From Rhodospirillales bacterium Ga0074136 (GTDB lineage: Bacteria; Pseudomonadota; Alphaproteobacteria; Acetobacterales; Acetobacteraceae): a DNA stretch of 45,886 bases. Of this stretch, positions 1 to 8,330 are shown piece by piece. Each line of letters opens with the position of its first letter. Position 1 is the first letter of the stretch. The notes beneath the pieces were generated by a model. That model worked only from the letters and a program-made list of their open reading frames with translations. It was not told the DNA's origin and searched no databases. The stretch is taken from positions 1-45,886 of the forward strand of contig LNEW01000016.1 of assembly GCA_001464375.1 (NCBI GenBank). The letters are read 5' to 3'. Both the position numbers and the translations under genes were made by a program.

Positions 1-799
1 CCAGCACCAGTTCGCCGACATTGCCCAGCATGTCGTGCAGCCCGAGCGGATTGGGCTCCAGCATGCCGATCGGCTGCGCGCGGCCGGAGGCGGAGCGCGG
101 CCCCTGGAACCAGGCGTAGCGCGCCGTGCCGTCCGGCATCGGAAAGGTGCGGCCAAGGAAATCGAGCTCGCTGACCGCTGCACCGCCGCGCACGGCGTAT
201 TCCCATTCCTCCTCGGTGGGCAGGCGCACGAAGGCAGGTGTGCCATCGGCCTGCGGCAGGCGCGCCGCGGCATTGCGCAGCAACCAGGTGGTGTAGCGCT
301 GGGTGAAGGCGACGGCGTCGAACCACGAAAGGCTGGCGGCCGGCAAGCGCCCCGCGGCCGAGGGTGTGGGGCAGCGTTCCTCCATCACCGCGGCATACTG
401 GTCGCGCGTCACCTCGTACTTGCCGATCCAGAACTGCGCGACATCGCGGCCGGTGGCGACGAAGGGGCCCGCCACCGCCTCGCGGCGCGCGAATTCGGCG
501 ATGCCGCCGGCTGGGTCCGTGGTGCCGAGCGTGACGGGCCGGTCCTCCAGCGCGCCGGGCCCGGCGGGCGTTTCGACAGGCCGCAACGCCATGGCGCCGC
601 CGCAGGGCATGGGCAGCAGCAGGTCGCGATCGGCCGCGCGCGGATTGGTGAATTCCTCCGGCCACGGCGCCTGCGCCGCCGCCGGCAGAACAACAACACC
701 CATGACAAGCGCCAAACAAAGGTGTCCAGAGGCCCTCAGGCCTTTGGCGGGGTGGCCTGGAGGGGCAGCGCCCCTCCACCTGCGTGCGACGCGATGCAT
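1..799 (-). CDS. FGE/SUMF1-family protein, TagR-like (partial, C-terminus beyond left edge)
   Basis: The minus-strand frame shows hallmarks of the formylglycine-generating-enzyme fold: IGKYEVTRDQYAAVM, then SWFDAVAFTQRY, RLPTEEEWEYAVRGG and, near the edge, LGLHDMLGNVGEL. The C-terminal part is cut off. A hydrophobic stretch ending AAAQA just before PWPEEF looks like a Sec signal, so the protein is probably periplasmic. The start is uncertain. ATG at 799 overlaps the permease stop as TGATG and has GGAGGGG just upstream, but the first 25 residues would then be encoded by a hairpin repeat. ATG at 703 or TTG at 715 are the alternatives. Placed after an ABC ATPase and permease, it matches the TagT-TagS-TagR order of the type VI activation pathway. 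In that family the fold is regulatory, not a proven sulfatase activator. Family call firm; TagR-like role inferred. Confidence 0.85.
   Translation of the reverse strand, partial: MHRVARRWRGAAPPGHPAKGLRASGHLCLALVMGVVVLPAAAQAPWPEEFTNPRAADRDLLLPMPCGGAMALRPVETPAGPGALEDRPVTLGTTDPAGGIAEFARREAVAGPFVATGRDVAQFWIGKYEVTRDQYAAVMEERCPTPSAAGRLPAASLSWFDAVAFTQRYTTWLLRNAAARLPQADGTPAFVRLPTEEEWEYAVRGGAAVSELDFLGRTFPMPDGTARYAWFQGPRSASGRAQPIGMLEPNPLGLHDMLGNVGELVL
726..777. repeat. Two adjacent hairpins, REP-like intergenic element
   Basis: CCAGAGGCC (726-734) pairs with GGCCTTTGG (739-747), eight of nine positions plus a wobble, around a CTCA loop. GGAGGGGC (759-766) pairs perfectly with GCCCCTCC (770-777) around AGC. 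Such paired palindromes are typical of repeated intergenic elements in GC-rich Acetobacteraceae; that is recollection, since only one copy is visible here. It lies inside the operon between the permease and the FGE-like gene, so it could reduce downstream expression or stabilise upstream mRNA. Confidence 0.5.
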
Positions 800-1980
800 C
801 ACCCCTCCGCCAGCCCTTCCGCCGGTGCCACGCCGGCCGCGCGGAACCCTGCCAGCATCGACGCCAGCACCGCCCCCGCCAGGGTGACACCGGCGGCGCC
901 CAGCCCCATCGCCACCGTCAGCAGGCAGACCGGCCGGTCCCCCGCCACCGTGCCGGCGAAGGCCCGGTTCAGCACGCCCGCCACCGCCGCCGCCACCGCG
1001 AAGGCGCACAGCGCACCCGCCAGCGCCACCGCCGCCGCCTGCACCACCGGCAGCATGAGCAGCGCGCGGCGCTTCAGTCCCAGCAGCGAGAGCAGCGCGA
1101 TGTCGCGCCGCTTGCGTTCCACCTGGGCCCAGAGCCCGACGCCAAGGCTGACCAGGTAGCCCGCCCCCCCTGCCCCGGCCAGCGCCAGGAACAGCAGGGC
1201 GAGGTTGCGGTCGAGCCGCAGCAGCCCGGCCACCGCCTCGGCGCGCGAGGCGACCTCGATGCCGGCCAGGCGGAATTCGCGGTCGAGCGCGGGCACGTCC
1301 TCGATCCGCGCCGCGTGCAGGCGGAAGCCGGCGAAGGGACGCGTGCGCGCGGCATCGGTGCTGCCCGGGCGGGCATCGGCGGCCGCGCTGCCATCGAGGA
1401 AATCCTCGACCAGCAGCAGCAGCGGCACCGCGCCGAAGGCAGCATCGCGCGGCGAGGCGGAAACCGGCGCGATGGCGGCGACGCGCAGCGGCAGGCTCAG
1501 CACCTCGCGCTCGGCGCCGCGGCTGCGCGCGACCGAGGCGAGCGCCTCGTCGCCAGGTGCGAGGCCAAGGCGCTCGGCCGCCGTCGGCGACAACACCAGG
1601 CCGTCGCCCGCGGCCATCCCGGGCAGCAGCGGGTCGCCCTGTGCCGTCGGCAGCAATTCGAGACGCAGGCCGCGCCCGCTGCGCGCCGGGTTCTCGACCA
1701 CGATGGTGGCCGACAGCGCACGCGTGCGCGGCACTAGGAAGGCGATCCGCGGGTCAGCCCCCAGGCGTTCGAACAGCGCCGGTTCCAGCGTGCGATTGAC
1801 GACTGACACCACCTCCCGCGCACGTGGGTCCTCCAGCAATTCCGCGCGCAGGCCGGCGACCACCCCCTGGCGCAGCCCGAACAGCACGATCAGCGGTGCG
1901 AGCACCGCCGCGCAGCCGAGCACCGAGCACAGGAACAGCACCCGTTCGTGCCACAGGTCGGCGAGCGCCAGGCGCAGCAT
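799..1980 (-). CDS. ABC transporter permease, FtsX/LolC-type (TagS-like)
   Basis: This 393-residue protein starts MLRLALADLWHERVLF, with one membrane segment at about residues 13-35, then a long hydrophilic loop to about 265, then three membrane segments. This one-plus-three arrangement with a large periplasmic loop is that of MacB/LolC/FtsX permeases. The helix after the loop is followed by an ERKRRDIALLSLLGLKR segment, the usual coupling region of this family. The ATG at 1980 lies 2 bp after the stop of the ATPase gene, so the two form one transporter. With an FGE-like gene downstream and a vWA gene upstream, it resembles TagS of the type VI regulatory pathway. An ordinary lipoprotein-sorting role cannot be excluded. 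Confidence 0.8.
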   Translation of the reverse strand: MLRLALADLWHERVLFLCSVLGCAAVLAPLIVLFGLRQGVVAGLRAELLEDPRAREVVSVVNRTLEPALFERLGADPRIAFLVPRTRALSATIVVENPARSGRGLRLELLPTAQGDPLLPGMAAGDGLVLSPTAAERLGLAPGDEALASVARSRGAEREVLSLPLRVAAIAPVSASPRDAAFGAVPLLLLVEDFLDGSAAADARPGSTDAARTRPFAGFRLHAARIEDVPALDREFRLAGIEVASRAEAVAGLLRLDRNLALLFLALAGAGGAGYLVSLGVGLWAQVERKRRDIALLSLLGLKRRALLMLPVVQAAAVALAGALCAFAVAAAVAGVLNRAFAGTVAGDRPVCLLTVAMGLGAAGVTLAGAVLASMLAGFRAAGVAPAEGLAEG

Positions 1981-1982
1981 GG

Positions 1983-2714
1983 TCAGGCCGCCTGCGCGAG
2001 CGGCGCGCGCGTGAAGATCGATCGCGCGATGCCGTCCGCCCCGGGTGCGCGCGTTTCGCATTCCAGCACGGGGAAGCCGGCGCGCGCGGCGCGGTCGGGG
2101 TCGTGTGTCGCGACCAGCAGCGCCGCCCCGGCGGCCGCGCATTCGCGCCGCAGCAGCGCCAGGACAGCGTCGGCGAGTTCGGGATGCACCGAGGCGGTGG
2201 GTTCGTCCGCCAGCACCAGCGCCGGGCGATGCGCGAGCGCACGCGCGATCGCCACGCGTTGCCGTTGCCCGACCGAGAGCGCGGCAGGGCGCCTGGACAG
2301 TTGCGCCGCGATGCCGAGTTCCTCCGCCAACGCTCGCACCCGCTTCGCGTCCGGCCGCCCGGCGATGCGCTGGGTCAGCGCGATGTTGCCTTCGACCGTC
2401 AGGTAGGAGAGCAGCCCACCGGTCTGCGGCACCACGCCGATGCGCCGCGCGCGCAGGTCGGCCAGGGCGTCGCGCCGGCCGGCCCGCCAGTGTCGCGCGA
2501 TGTCCTGGCTGGCGAAGGTGAATCGATCAGCCGCATCGGGCGGCGCCGCCAGCGCCAGCATCATCAACAGCGTGGACTTGCCGCTGCCCGAGGGGCCGGC
2601 GAGCGCCAGGGCCTCGCCCTCCTCGAGGTCGAATGCCGGCACGTCCAGCGCGAAGGGCGCCGCATCCCCCCGATAGGCGCGCGACACGCCACGCAGGGAG
2701 AGCAGCCTGGTCAA
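1983..2714 (-). CDS. ABC transporter ATP-binding protein, LolD/MacB-type (TagT-like)
   Basis: This 243-residue ATPase has Walker A GPSGSGKS at 40-47, a Q-loop at VVPQTGG (94-100), signature LSVGQ at 146-150 (a variant of LSGGQ), Walker B ALVLADE ending at 171 and an H-loop histidine at 204. The size and lack of extra domains fit the LolD/MacB/TagT group. The start is taken as TTG at 2714 because it overlaps the vWA gene stop as TTGA; a longer frame upstream is only the antisense of coding sequence. It pairs with the permease immediately downstream. Predicted to power an envelope process at the inner membrane; substrate unknown. Confidence 0.85.
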   Translation of the reverse strand: MTRLLSLRGVSRAYRGDAAPFALDVPAFDLEEGEALALAGPSGSGKSTLLMMLALAAPPDAADRFTFASQDIARHWRAGRRDALADLRARRIGVVPQTGGLLSYLTVEGNIALTQRIAGRPDAKRVRALAEELGIAAQLSRRPAALSVGQRQRVAIARALAHRPALVLADEPTASVHPELADAVLALLRRECAAAGAALLVATHDPDRAARAGFPVLECETRAPGADGIARSIFTRAPLAQAA

Positions 2715-4624
2715 GGGAGGGCTTCCAGCGGCACCGGGAAGAACGCCTCGCCGCCGGGGCGCCCGTCCAGCGTCACCCACAGGTCCGGTCGCGCGGCGAA
2801 TTCCTGGTACAGGCGCAGCTTCGCCTCGATGCCGTTGATGAGTTCGCGCTGCGCCGCCGCACCCATGGCGAGCCATTCCTGCTCGCTCAGTTCCATCACC
2901 AGGGACTGGTAGGGCAGGCCATCGAGGTACTCGCCCAGCGCCTGCCCCACGCGGGCGAGGTTGCCGAGCCGCGCCGGGTCGCGCGCCGTCGCCGCGAAGG
3001 CTGCGCGCAACTGGCCGAAGAAGGACCGCGGATCGGTCCGCCCGGCCAACCCGGCATCAAGGATGCGCGTGAGCGCCTGCGACAGGTCGGACAACTGGTT
3101 GCGCGTCAGCAGCACGCGAACATCGAGTGCGGCCAGCGTCGGGTCGCGCAGGTCGCGGTCGGTGGTGAAGGACCGCACGACGTCCGGCGCCGTGGTGCCG
3201 CCTTCGCGCCCCAGATACGCGAGGCGCATGGCGGTGGCGACGATCTCGATCTGCTGCGCCATGCGCTCGGCTTCGGGCGTGCGCGCGGGCTCCACGCCGC
3301 CGACCGGCCGGCCGACCGTGTCGGCCACCTGGCGGAACAGGGCATTGGTCAGGCCGTTCACCACGCGTTCGAAGCCGGCGGGGCTGCCGCCCTCGACCGG
3401 GAAATACAGCGACCCCGCGGCGCCGTAGCGCGTGAGCTCCGTGTATTGCGCGCGCGCCTGAGCGTGGTTGGCCCGGCCCTCCGGTGTCTGGAGATGGATC
3501 GCGAACAGCGCGACGCCGCGCGCCTCCGCCAGCGCCTTTATTTCCGGAATGCCGAGCCGTGTCTGGGATTTTGGGTCGGTGGCGTCCAGCGCGCCGGCAT
3601 CGGTGATCAGCACCACGTAGCGCCCGCCGAAGGCGGACCAGTCCACCTGGTCGATCGCGACGCGCAGGCCGGCGATGGCGTCCTCGTCGAACTGCTCGGT
3701 CGAGACGGTGGCGGCGCGAACGCTCTCGAGCGCCGGCAGGATCGCGGCCGGCGGCTGCGACAGGTCGGGCGCGGCAACCAGGCGCGTGACGTATTCCAGC
3801 GCTGGCCGCGCGGAGATGTCGGCGCGATAGGCCACCATGCCGAAGCGGAAATTGTCGCGCACGGCGGTGTCGCCGATACGGGCGACGATGCGGCGGATCG
3901 CCTCCCGCGTGCGGTCGATATAGGGCTGCATCGACACGGTGCTGTCGATCACGAACACCACGCCGCCGCGGAAGTCGCGCAGGCGGGACGGGTCGGCCTG
4001 GGTCGGCGCCTGGCGCAGTTCGGCGGGGGCGGAGATGACCTCCAGAGCGCGCATCTGCGTGCCGTCGCGGCGCTGAACCGTCTCGGCCTCCAGGATCGGC
4101 AAAAGGTAGAAATTGCGCTGGATGTCGATGAAGGTCTCCGGCTCCAGCGCCAGCACGGGGCTGCCGGGCTGGCCGGCGGCGGCCCGCAGCGCCACCGCGT
4201 CCTGCGTCATGGTGGGCGAGGCCAGCAGCCCGCGCAGCGCATCGGCATCGCGCAGGAACATGGCGCGCTCGCGCCCGGCGGGGTTGGTGAAGGCGCCGAC
4301 CATGGTGTGGCGCCAGTCGATGGCGCGATCCTCGCGCACCCAGCCCTGCACCTGGCCATCGGCCTCACGGCCGATCTCGATCCAGCCATCGCGCCGCGCA
4401 TAGACATGGGCGACGGTGAAGCCCGCCAAGGGGCTGCCCTGCGGCGCGCTGGGCTGGGCATGCAGCGTGGCACCCGGGCGCAGGATCACGCGCTGGAACA
4501 GCGTGGTCTTGCCGGGGATCAGCAATGGCGTGCGCGGCGTGGTGCGGATCCCGCGCTGTTGCGCCTGCGCGACCTGCGGCAGCAGCGCGGCGGTAGCGAG
4601 CAGCAGCAGGCGTCGCGGCGTCAT
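2711..4624 (-). CDS. Secreted SH3-like/vWA domain protein resembling the periplasmic part of PpkA
   Basis: The 637-residue product has a Sec signal peptide (LLLLATAALLPQVAQA, cleavage near residue 21). An SH3-like region at about 45-105 (GWIEIGREADGQVQGWV) is followed by a vWA domain from about 220. Its MIDAS motif is DSTVS at 227-231, and VLITDAG lies later in the domain. The layout resembles the part of the type VI kinase PpkA that lies outside the membrane, but no kinase or transmembrane segment is present. A C-terminal helical region of about 180 residues follows the vWA domain. The ATG overlaps the upstream stop as ATGA and the stop overlaps the ATPase start. Likely a metal-dependent periplasmic adaptor signalling with the ABC/FGE module. 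Domain call firm, PpkA link inferred. Confidence 0.8.
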   Translation of the reverse strand: MTPRRLLLLATAALLPQVAQAQQRGIRTTPRTPLLIPGKTTLFQRVILRPGATLHAQPSAPQGSPLAGFTVAHVYARRDGWIEIGREADGQVQGWVREDRAIDWRHTMVGAFTNPAGRERAMFLRDADALRGLLASPTMTQDAVALRAAAGQPGSPVLALEPETFIDIQRNFYLLPILEAETVQRRDGTQMRALEVISAPAELRQAPTQADPSRLRDFRGGVVFVIDSTVSMQPYIDRTREAIRRIVARIGDTAVRDNFRFGMVAYRADISARPALEYVTRLVAAPDLSQPPAAILPALESVRAATVSTEQFDEDAIAGLRVAIDQVDWSAFGGRYVVLITDAGALDATDPKSQTRLGIPEIKALAEARGVALFAIHLQTPEGRANHAQARAQYTELTRYGAAGSLYFPVEGGSPAGFERVVNGLTNALFRQVADTVGRPVGGVEPARTPEAERMAQQIEIVATAMRLAYLGREGGTTAPDVVRSFTTDRDLRDPTLAALDVRVLLTRNQLSDLSQALTRILDAGLAGRTDPRSFFGQLRAAFAATARDPARLGNLARVGQALGEYLDGLPYQSLVMELSEQEWLAMGAAAQRELINGIEAKLRLYQEFAARPDLWVTLDGRPGGEAFFPVPLEALP

Positions 4625-5736
4625 TGCCAGAAATCCCTGATGGTCAGCGGCGCGTTGATGTCGCCTTCGCGCGCCCGGTCGTCGAGCCACTGGCGCAGAC
4701 GCGCGCGCGGTTCGGCGGCGGCCGGGTCGCCGGCGGTGACGGCCTCCCGGTAGTGGCGCGCGGCCTGGCGCGGGTCGGGGTCGCGGAACGGCCGGCCCGG
4801 CGTGAAGCCGACCGGATCATACAGCCCTGCCAGGCGCGTGAGGGATGAAGCGTTGCCGGCCCGCGCGGCGGCCTCCCACAACAGCAGCGCGTCGTCGTAG
4901 CGCCCGGCTTCATGGCGGCGCGCGGCCTGTTCGGCGATCGCGGCAGGGGATGCGGCGCGGGCGATCACGTCGGGCACGGACAGGCCATCGAGCGTGACCG
5001 GCGCCGTCGGCTCCGCCTGCGGGCGCACCGGCGGCAGCACGGGCGGCGGCGCGACAGGGCGTTCGGGCCGCGGCAGCGGTTCGGGGGCGATGACCACCGG
5101 TTCACTGGTCGGCGGCGCCTCGGGCGGCGGTTCAGGCCGTTCGCGCAGGACGAACCACCAATAGCCGCCGCCCACCGCGCCGGCGACCAACAGCAGGACC
5201 AGCAGGATCCACGGCAGCGCGGAGCCGCGCTTGGCCATCGCCGCGGGTTGCGGCACGGACAGGGCCGGCGCGGGCGTCGGCGCGGCGCGCGGCGCGATGG
5301 CGATGGTCGCGTCCGGGTCGTCGATCGGCAGTCCCGGCAGGGGCGGTGGTGGCGGCGCGGCGCGCGGTGCGGGCGGTGGCGGCACCGCCATGGTGTGCCC
5401 CGATCCGCCATGCAGCGGCGGCACGTCCGGCCAGAACAGCGGTGCTTCGATGCGCGCCTCAGGCAGGCGGAAGATCACTGGCCCGGCTTCGAGCCAATCC
5501 ACCACCTGCGGGCCGAGATACAGCCGCACGCCCTGCGGCGATGGCTCGACACGATCGGGCGCGATCAACGCGTCGCTCACCTGCCAGCCCTCGGGGCCGA
5601 GCGTGCCCTTGCCCCAGCCTTCGCGCAGGATGCGGAAGCGCGGGTCGGACGGCACGTCCATCACCCCCTGCAGCAGGATGATGGCGTGCCCGCCCTCGGG
5701 GTGCGCGGGATCGGCGGCGGCGCGCACCGCGGTCAT
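4621..5736 (-). CDS. Single-pass membrane protein with Pro-rich linkers and Sel1-like C-terminus
   Basis: This 371-residue protein has an N-terminal cytoplasmic domain (about 15-105) that I do not recognise, a Pro/Ala-rich linker (115-165), one membrane helix at about 173-197 (LPWILLVLLLVAGAVGGGYW) and a second Pro-rich linker (200-245). A helical C-terminal region follows (255-350) with a Sel1/TPR-like pattern, AARRHEAGRYDDALLLWEAA and ARHYREAVTAGDPAA. The architecture mirrors the three SrfA-like proteins of the operon, though the N-terminal sequence differs. Start and stop overlap neighbours (ATGA at both ends). It could bridge cytoplasmic SrfB/SrfC and the periplasmic vWA protein; function unknown. 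Confidence 0.75.
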   Translation of the reverse strand: MTAVRAAADPAHPEGGHAIILLQGVMDVPSDPRFRILREGWGKGTLGPEGWQVSDALIAPDRVEPSPQGVRLYLGPQVVDWLEAGPVIFRLPEARIEAPLFWPDVPPLHGGSGHTMAVPPPPAPRAAPPPPPLPGLPIDDPDATIAIAPRAAPTPAPALSVPQPAAMAKRGSALPWILLVLLLVAGAVGGGYWWFVLRERPEPPPEAPPTSEPVVIAPEPLPRPERPVAPPPVLPPVRPQAEPTAPVTLDGLSVPDVIARAASPAAIAEQAARRHEAGRYDDALLLWEAAARAGNASSLTRLAGLYDPVGFTPGRPFRDPDPRQAARHYREAVTAGDPAAAEPRARLRQWLDDRAREGDINAPLTIRDFWQ

Positions 5737-8330
5737 GCTGGGCTGCCAAGTGCGCCCAGGATGCTGCCCAGGCGCGCATTCTGCGCGACATCGATCTCGA
5801 GCCCGCCCGGCGCGGTGACATTCTCCTCGGCCAGGCGGGAGAAGGCGCTGATCCAGTCGACGTGATATTGCTTGTCGTAGGGCTCCGGCTGCGCGCCGAG
5901 CACGGGTGCGCCATTGATCGGCGCGCGCGGCGCGAACACGGGGCGTTCGGTGCGCCCGGCACGCGGGCGCTGGTCGGGTGGCATGTCGGCATAGCCGAGC
6001 GAGTGGACGTAGCGGTTGACCACGCCCTCCGCGACCATCACGGGCTTGGCCGCGCTTTCGGACAGTTTCTGGCGATAGGACGCGGCCTCGCGCAGGCGCT
6101 GCGCGATGCGCGCGGACAGGCCGGTACGGCGCGCGCCGGCGCCGATTTGCGCGACCAGCGCGCTCGCGGCCTCGCGTGGCAGTTTCAACTGCTCCGCGGT
6201 CTCGGGTTCGGCCGCGGCGCGGTGCATCTTCTCCAGCCATTCGACCACCGCCATGTCGGCATAGCGTTCGAAGGCGTCGCGCGCGCGGTGCTCGCCCTGC
6301 GCGGCGGGGGCGACCAGGTCACCGAGTTCCGCCAGGTAGTCCTCCTCCCCCGCCCGCGCGCCGACAGGGGCTTCCTCGGCCGGTTCCGTCTGCATGCGCC
6401 ACCAGGCGGAGGTGAGTTCCTCATGCGTCACCTGCAGGCTGCGGATCAGCCGCCCGAAGACTTGCGCGGACGCACACGCCACCAGCGCGCGACTGACCAC
6501 GCGCGCTTCCTCGCGCCGCTTGTTCAGTTCCGCCGTGAGGTCGCCGGAATGCCAGTAGGGCGAGAGCCGCGCCGCCATGTCGAGGCGCAGCGATTCCAGC
6601 CGCGCGGCGATCTGCCCGCGCTTGATCGCCGGATCGCAGACCGGGCGCAGGCTCTCCGCCAGGTACGAGATGCCACCATCATTCAGCGTCATGGCCGCAT
6701 CCCAGGCGCGTTCGGGATCGGCGAAGTGGCGGCGGCTGTCGTCGTTGGACAGGAATTCCTCGCGCAGCCGGCCGATGCGCGCGGCTTCGGAGGCCCGCGG
6801 TGCGGCTTCACGGCCGTGGTCGTCGTAGTCGAGGATGTGCTTCGCCGCGACATTCGGATTGCGCAGCCAGTAGGAATTGGCGAAGGGCGCGCCGGAAGCC
6901 CAATTGCGCGGCCAGTCATATTCCTTGCCGAAGAAATCGAGCAGCGAGGCGTTCAGTCGGATGGTCCAGCGGCTACCCGTGCCCTCGGTCGCGCCCTTCT
7001 TCTCCTCGAATTCCGTATCGAACTTGGTCAGCACCAGGAACAACGCGTTGCGGTGGCGCGCGCGCTCCTCGGGCGTCGCGCCCAGCGTGCCATCCACCCA
7101 GTCCTTGATCATCCGCGGCAGGGTGCGGACTTCCTGGTTCGACGGGCCGATGCACAGCAGCATCGAGGTGATTTCCTGCTCCGCGCAGTAACGCTGGTAC
7201 AGGTAGGCAACTTTGCCGCGCAGGAACAAGCCGGGGAGCTTGCCCTTCTCGCTGAGAAAGCGGCCCGGCTGCGTCAGCTTCTCGCGTGACCGTGCGCCGG
7301 GGAAGTCGAGCAGGTCGGTGACCTCGAAGAAATCCCACGGCTTGTCGCGCAGCGCGATGGTCAGTTCCGCGACCAGGGCCGCGACGGCGGCGCGCGGCAG
7401 CACCGCCTGGCGCCCGGCGCGCGTGCGCAGCGTCAGCTTGCCATCGGACGGATCGCCGAGCGCGGACAGGGTGCGCACGTCGATGATGGAGGTCTCGCGC
7501 GGCGACAGCGCATCGAGCGGCGCGAAGGCCTCGTCCGGGAAGTCGAGCGCGGCCAGCGCGGCCAGCAATTCGCGCGCGGCCGATGTGAAGGCCTCGTGCC
7601 CGTTCCACAGGATGGAGAAGAACGCCGCGCGCTCCGCCACCGGCAGCCGCGGCGCGATCGACGCAGCCTGCACCCAGAAGGCGGACCCCAGCCCCGGCAC
7701 CAGCGGATGCCCGCGAAACAGGCCCTCGAAATATTCGCGCAGGTCGTCGACATCATCCTCGGTCAGCCGATCGGTCGGTGCGGCGGCGAGGCGTGACGCG
7801 AACTTCGCGCAATGCGACTGCACGAGTTCCGGCGAAGGAATGTCCACCTCCGCCGGGTCGAAATCCTCCAGGAAGGTATTGCCCAGGATCTTGATGACGT
7901 CGGTCTGCGACAGCAGCCGCAGCGCCACCGGATGCCCCGGGATCGCCGCCGGCGGGCGCAGGGTGAACCGGGTGACCAGGCCGGTGGCTTCCTGCCCGCC
8001 CTCGGGGTTGATGTCGCGCACGAAATCCAGCGCCGTGCCGTCGAACATCGCTGTCACGCTATCCTGTCCGCGCCGCGCGAGCGCGCTGATCAGGTAGGAC
8101 TTTCCCGATTGCGACGGTCCGAACACCGCCACGCACATCGGCCGTTCGGCGGCCACTTCCAGCTTGCGGGCGCGGCGGGCGAATTTGCGGAAGTCGCGCG
8201 CCACGGCGTGCGCTTCCTCGCGCACCTTGGCGCGATTGTCGCCGAGCCAGCCGATCGCTTCGGCGGCAGCCTCCGCCGTGCCGCGCGCGGCCGCGGCGAG
8301 GGCGGCGTCGGTGCCGGGCTGAAGCCTCAC
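5733..8330 (-). CDS. srfC: Virulence factor SrfC-family P-loop GTPase
   Basis: The 865-residue protein carries a full set of GTPase motifs: G1 GPSQSGKS at 71-78, G3 DFPG at 342-345 in FEVTDLLDFPGARS, and G4 TKFD at 435-438. Long helical stretches before and after give it a dynamin-like size. Order and length match SrfC, which follows SrfB in the Salmonella srfABC operon; the molecular function of that family is poorly known. GTG at 8330 is chosen as start because it overlaps the srfB stop as GTGA; ATG at 8360 would add ten residues. No membrane segment is evident, so it is probably cytoplasmic or membrane-associated through partners. Confidence 0.85.
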   Translation of the reverse strand: MRLQPGTDAALAAAARGTAEAAAEAIGWLGDNRAKVREEAHAVARDFRKFARRARKLEVAAERPMCVAVFGPSQSGKSYLISALARRGQDSVTAMFDGTALDFVRDINPEGGQEATGLVTRFTLRPPAAIPGHPVALRLLSQTDVIKILGNTFLEDFDPAEVDIPSPELVQSHCAKFASRLAAAPTDRLTEDDVDDLREYFEGLFRGHPLVPGLGSAFWVQAASIAPRLPVAERAAFFSILWNGHEAFTSAARELLAALAALDFPDEAFAPLDALSPRETSIIDVRTLSALGDPSDGKLTLRTRAGRQAVLPRAAVAALVAELTIALRDKPWDFFEVTDLLDFPGARSREKLTQPGRFLSEKGKLPGLFLRGKVAYLYQRYCAEQEITSMLLCIGPSNQEVRTLPRMIKDWVDGTLGATPEERARHRNALFLVLTKFDTEFEEKKGATEGTGSRWTIRLNASLLDFFGKEYDWPRNWASGAPFANSYWLRNPNVAAKHILDYDDHGREAAPRASEAARIGRLREEFLSNDDSRRHFADPERAWDAAMTLNDGGISYLAESLRPVCDPAIKRGQIAARLESLRLDMAARLSPYWHSGDLTAELNKRREEARVVSRALVACASAQVFGRLIRSLQVTHEELTSAWWRMQTEPAEEAPVGARAGEEDYLAELGDLVAPAAQGEHRARDAFERYADMAVVEWLEKMHRAAAEPETAEQLKLPREAASALVAQIGAGARRTGLSARIAQRLREAASYRQKLSESAAKPVMVAEGVVNRYVHSLGYADMPPDQRPRAGRTERPVFAPRAPINGAPVLGAQPEPYDKQYHVDWISAFSRLAEENVTAPGGLEIDVAQNARLGSILGALGSPA

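Noticed and set aside
2633..4753. A 706-codon plus-strand open frame opposite the vWA gene
   Set aside because: Composition is that of a shadow frame; the minus strand carries a signal peptide and MIDAS motif.
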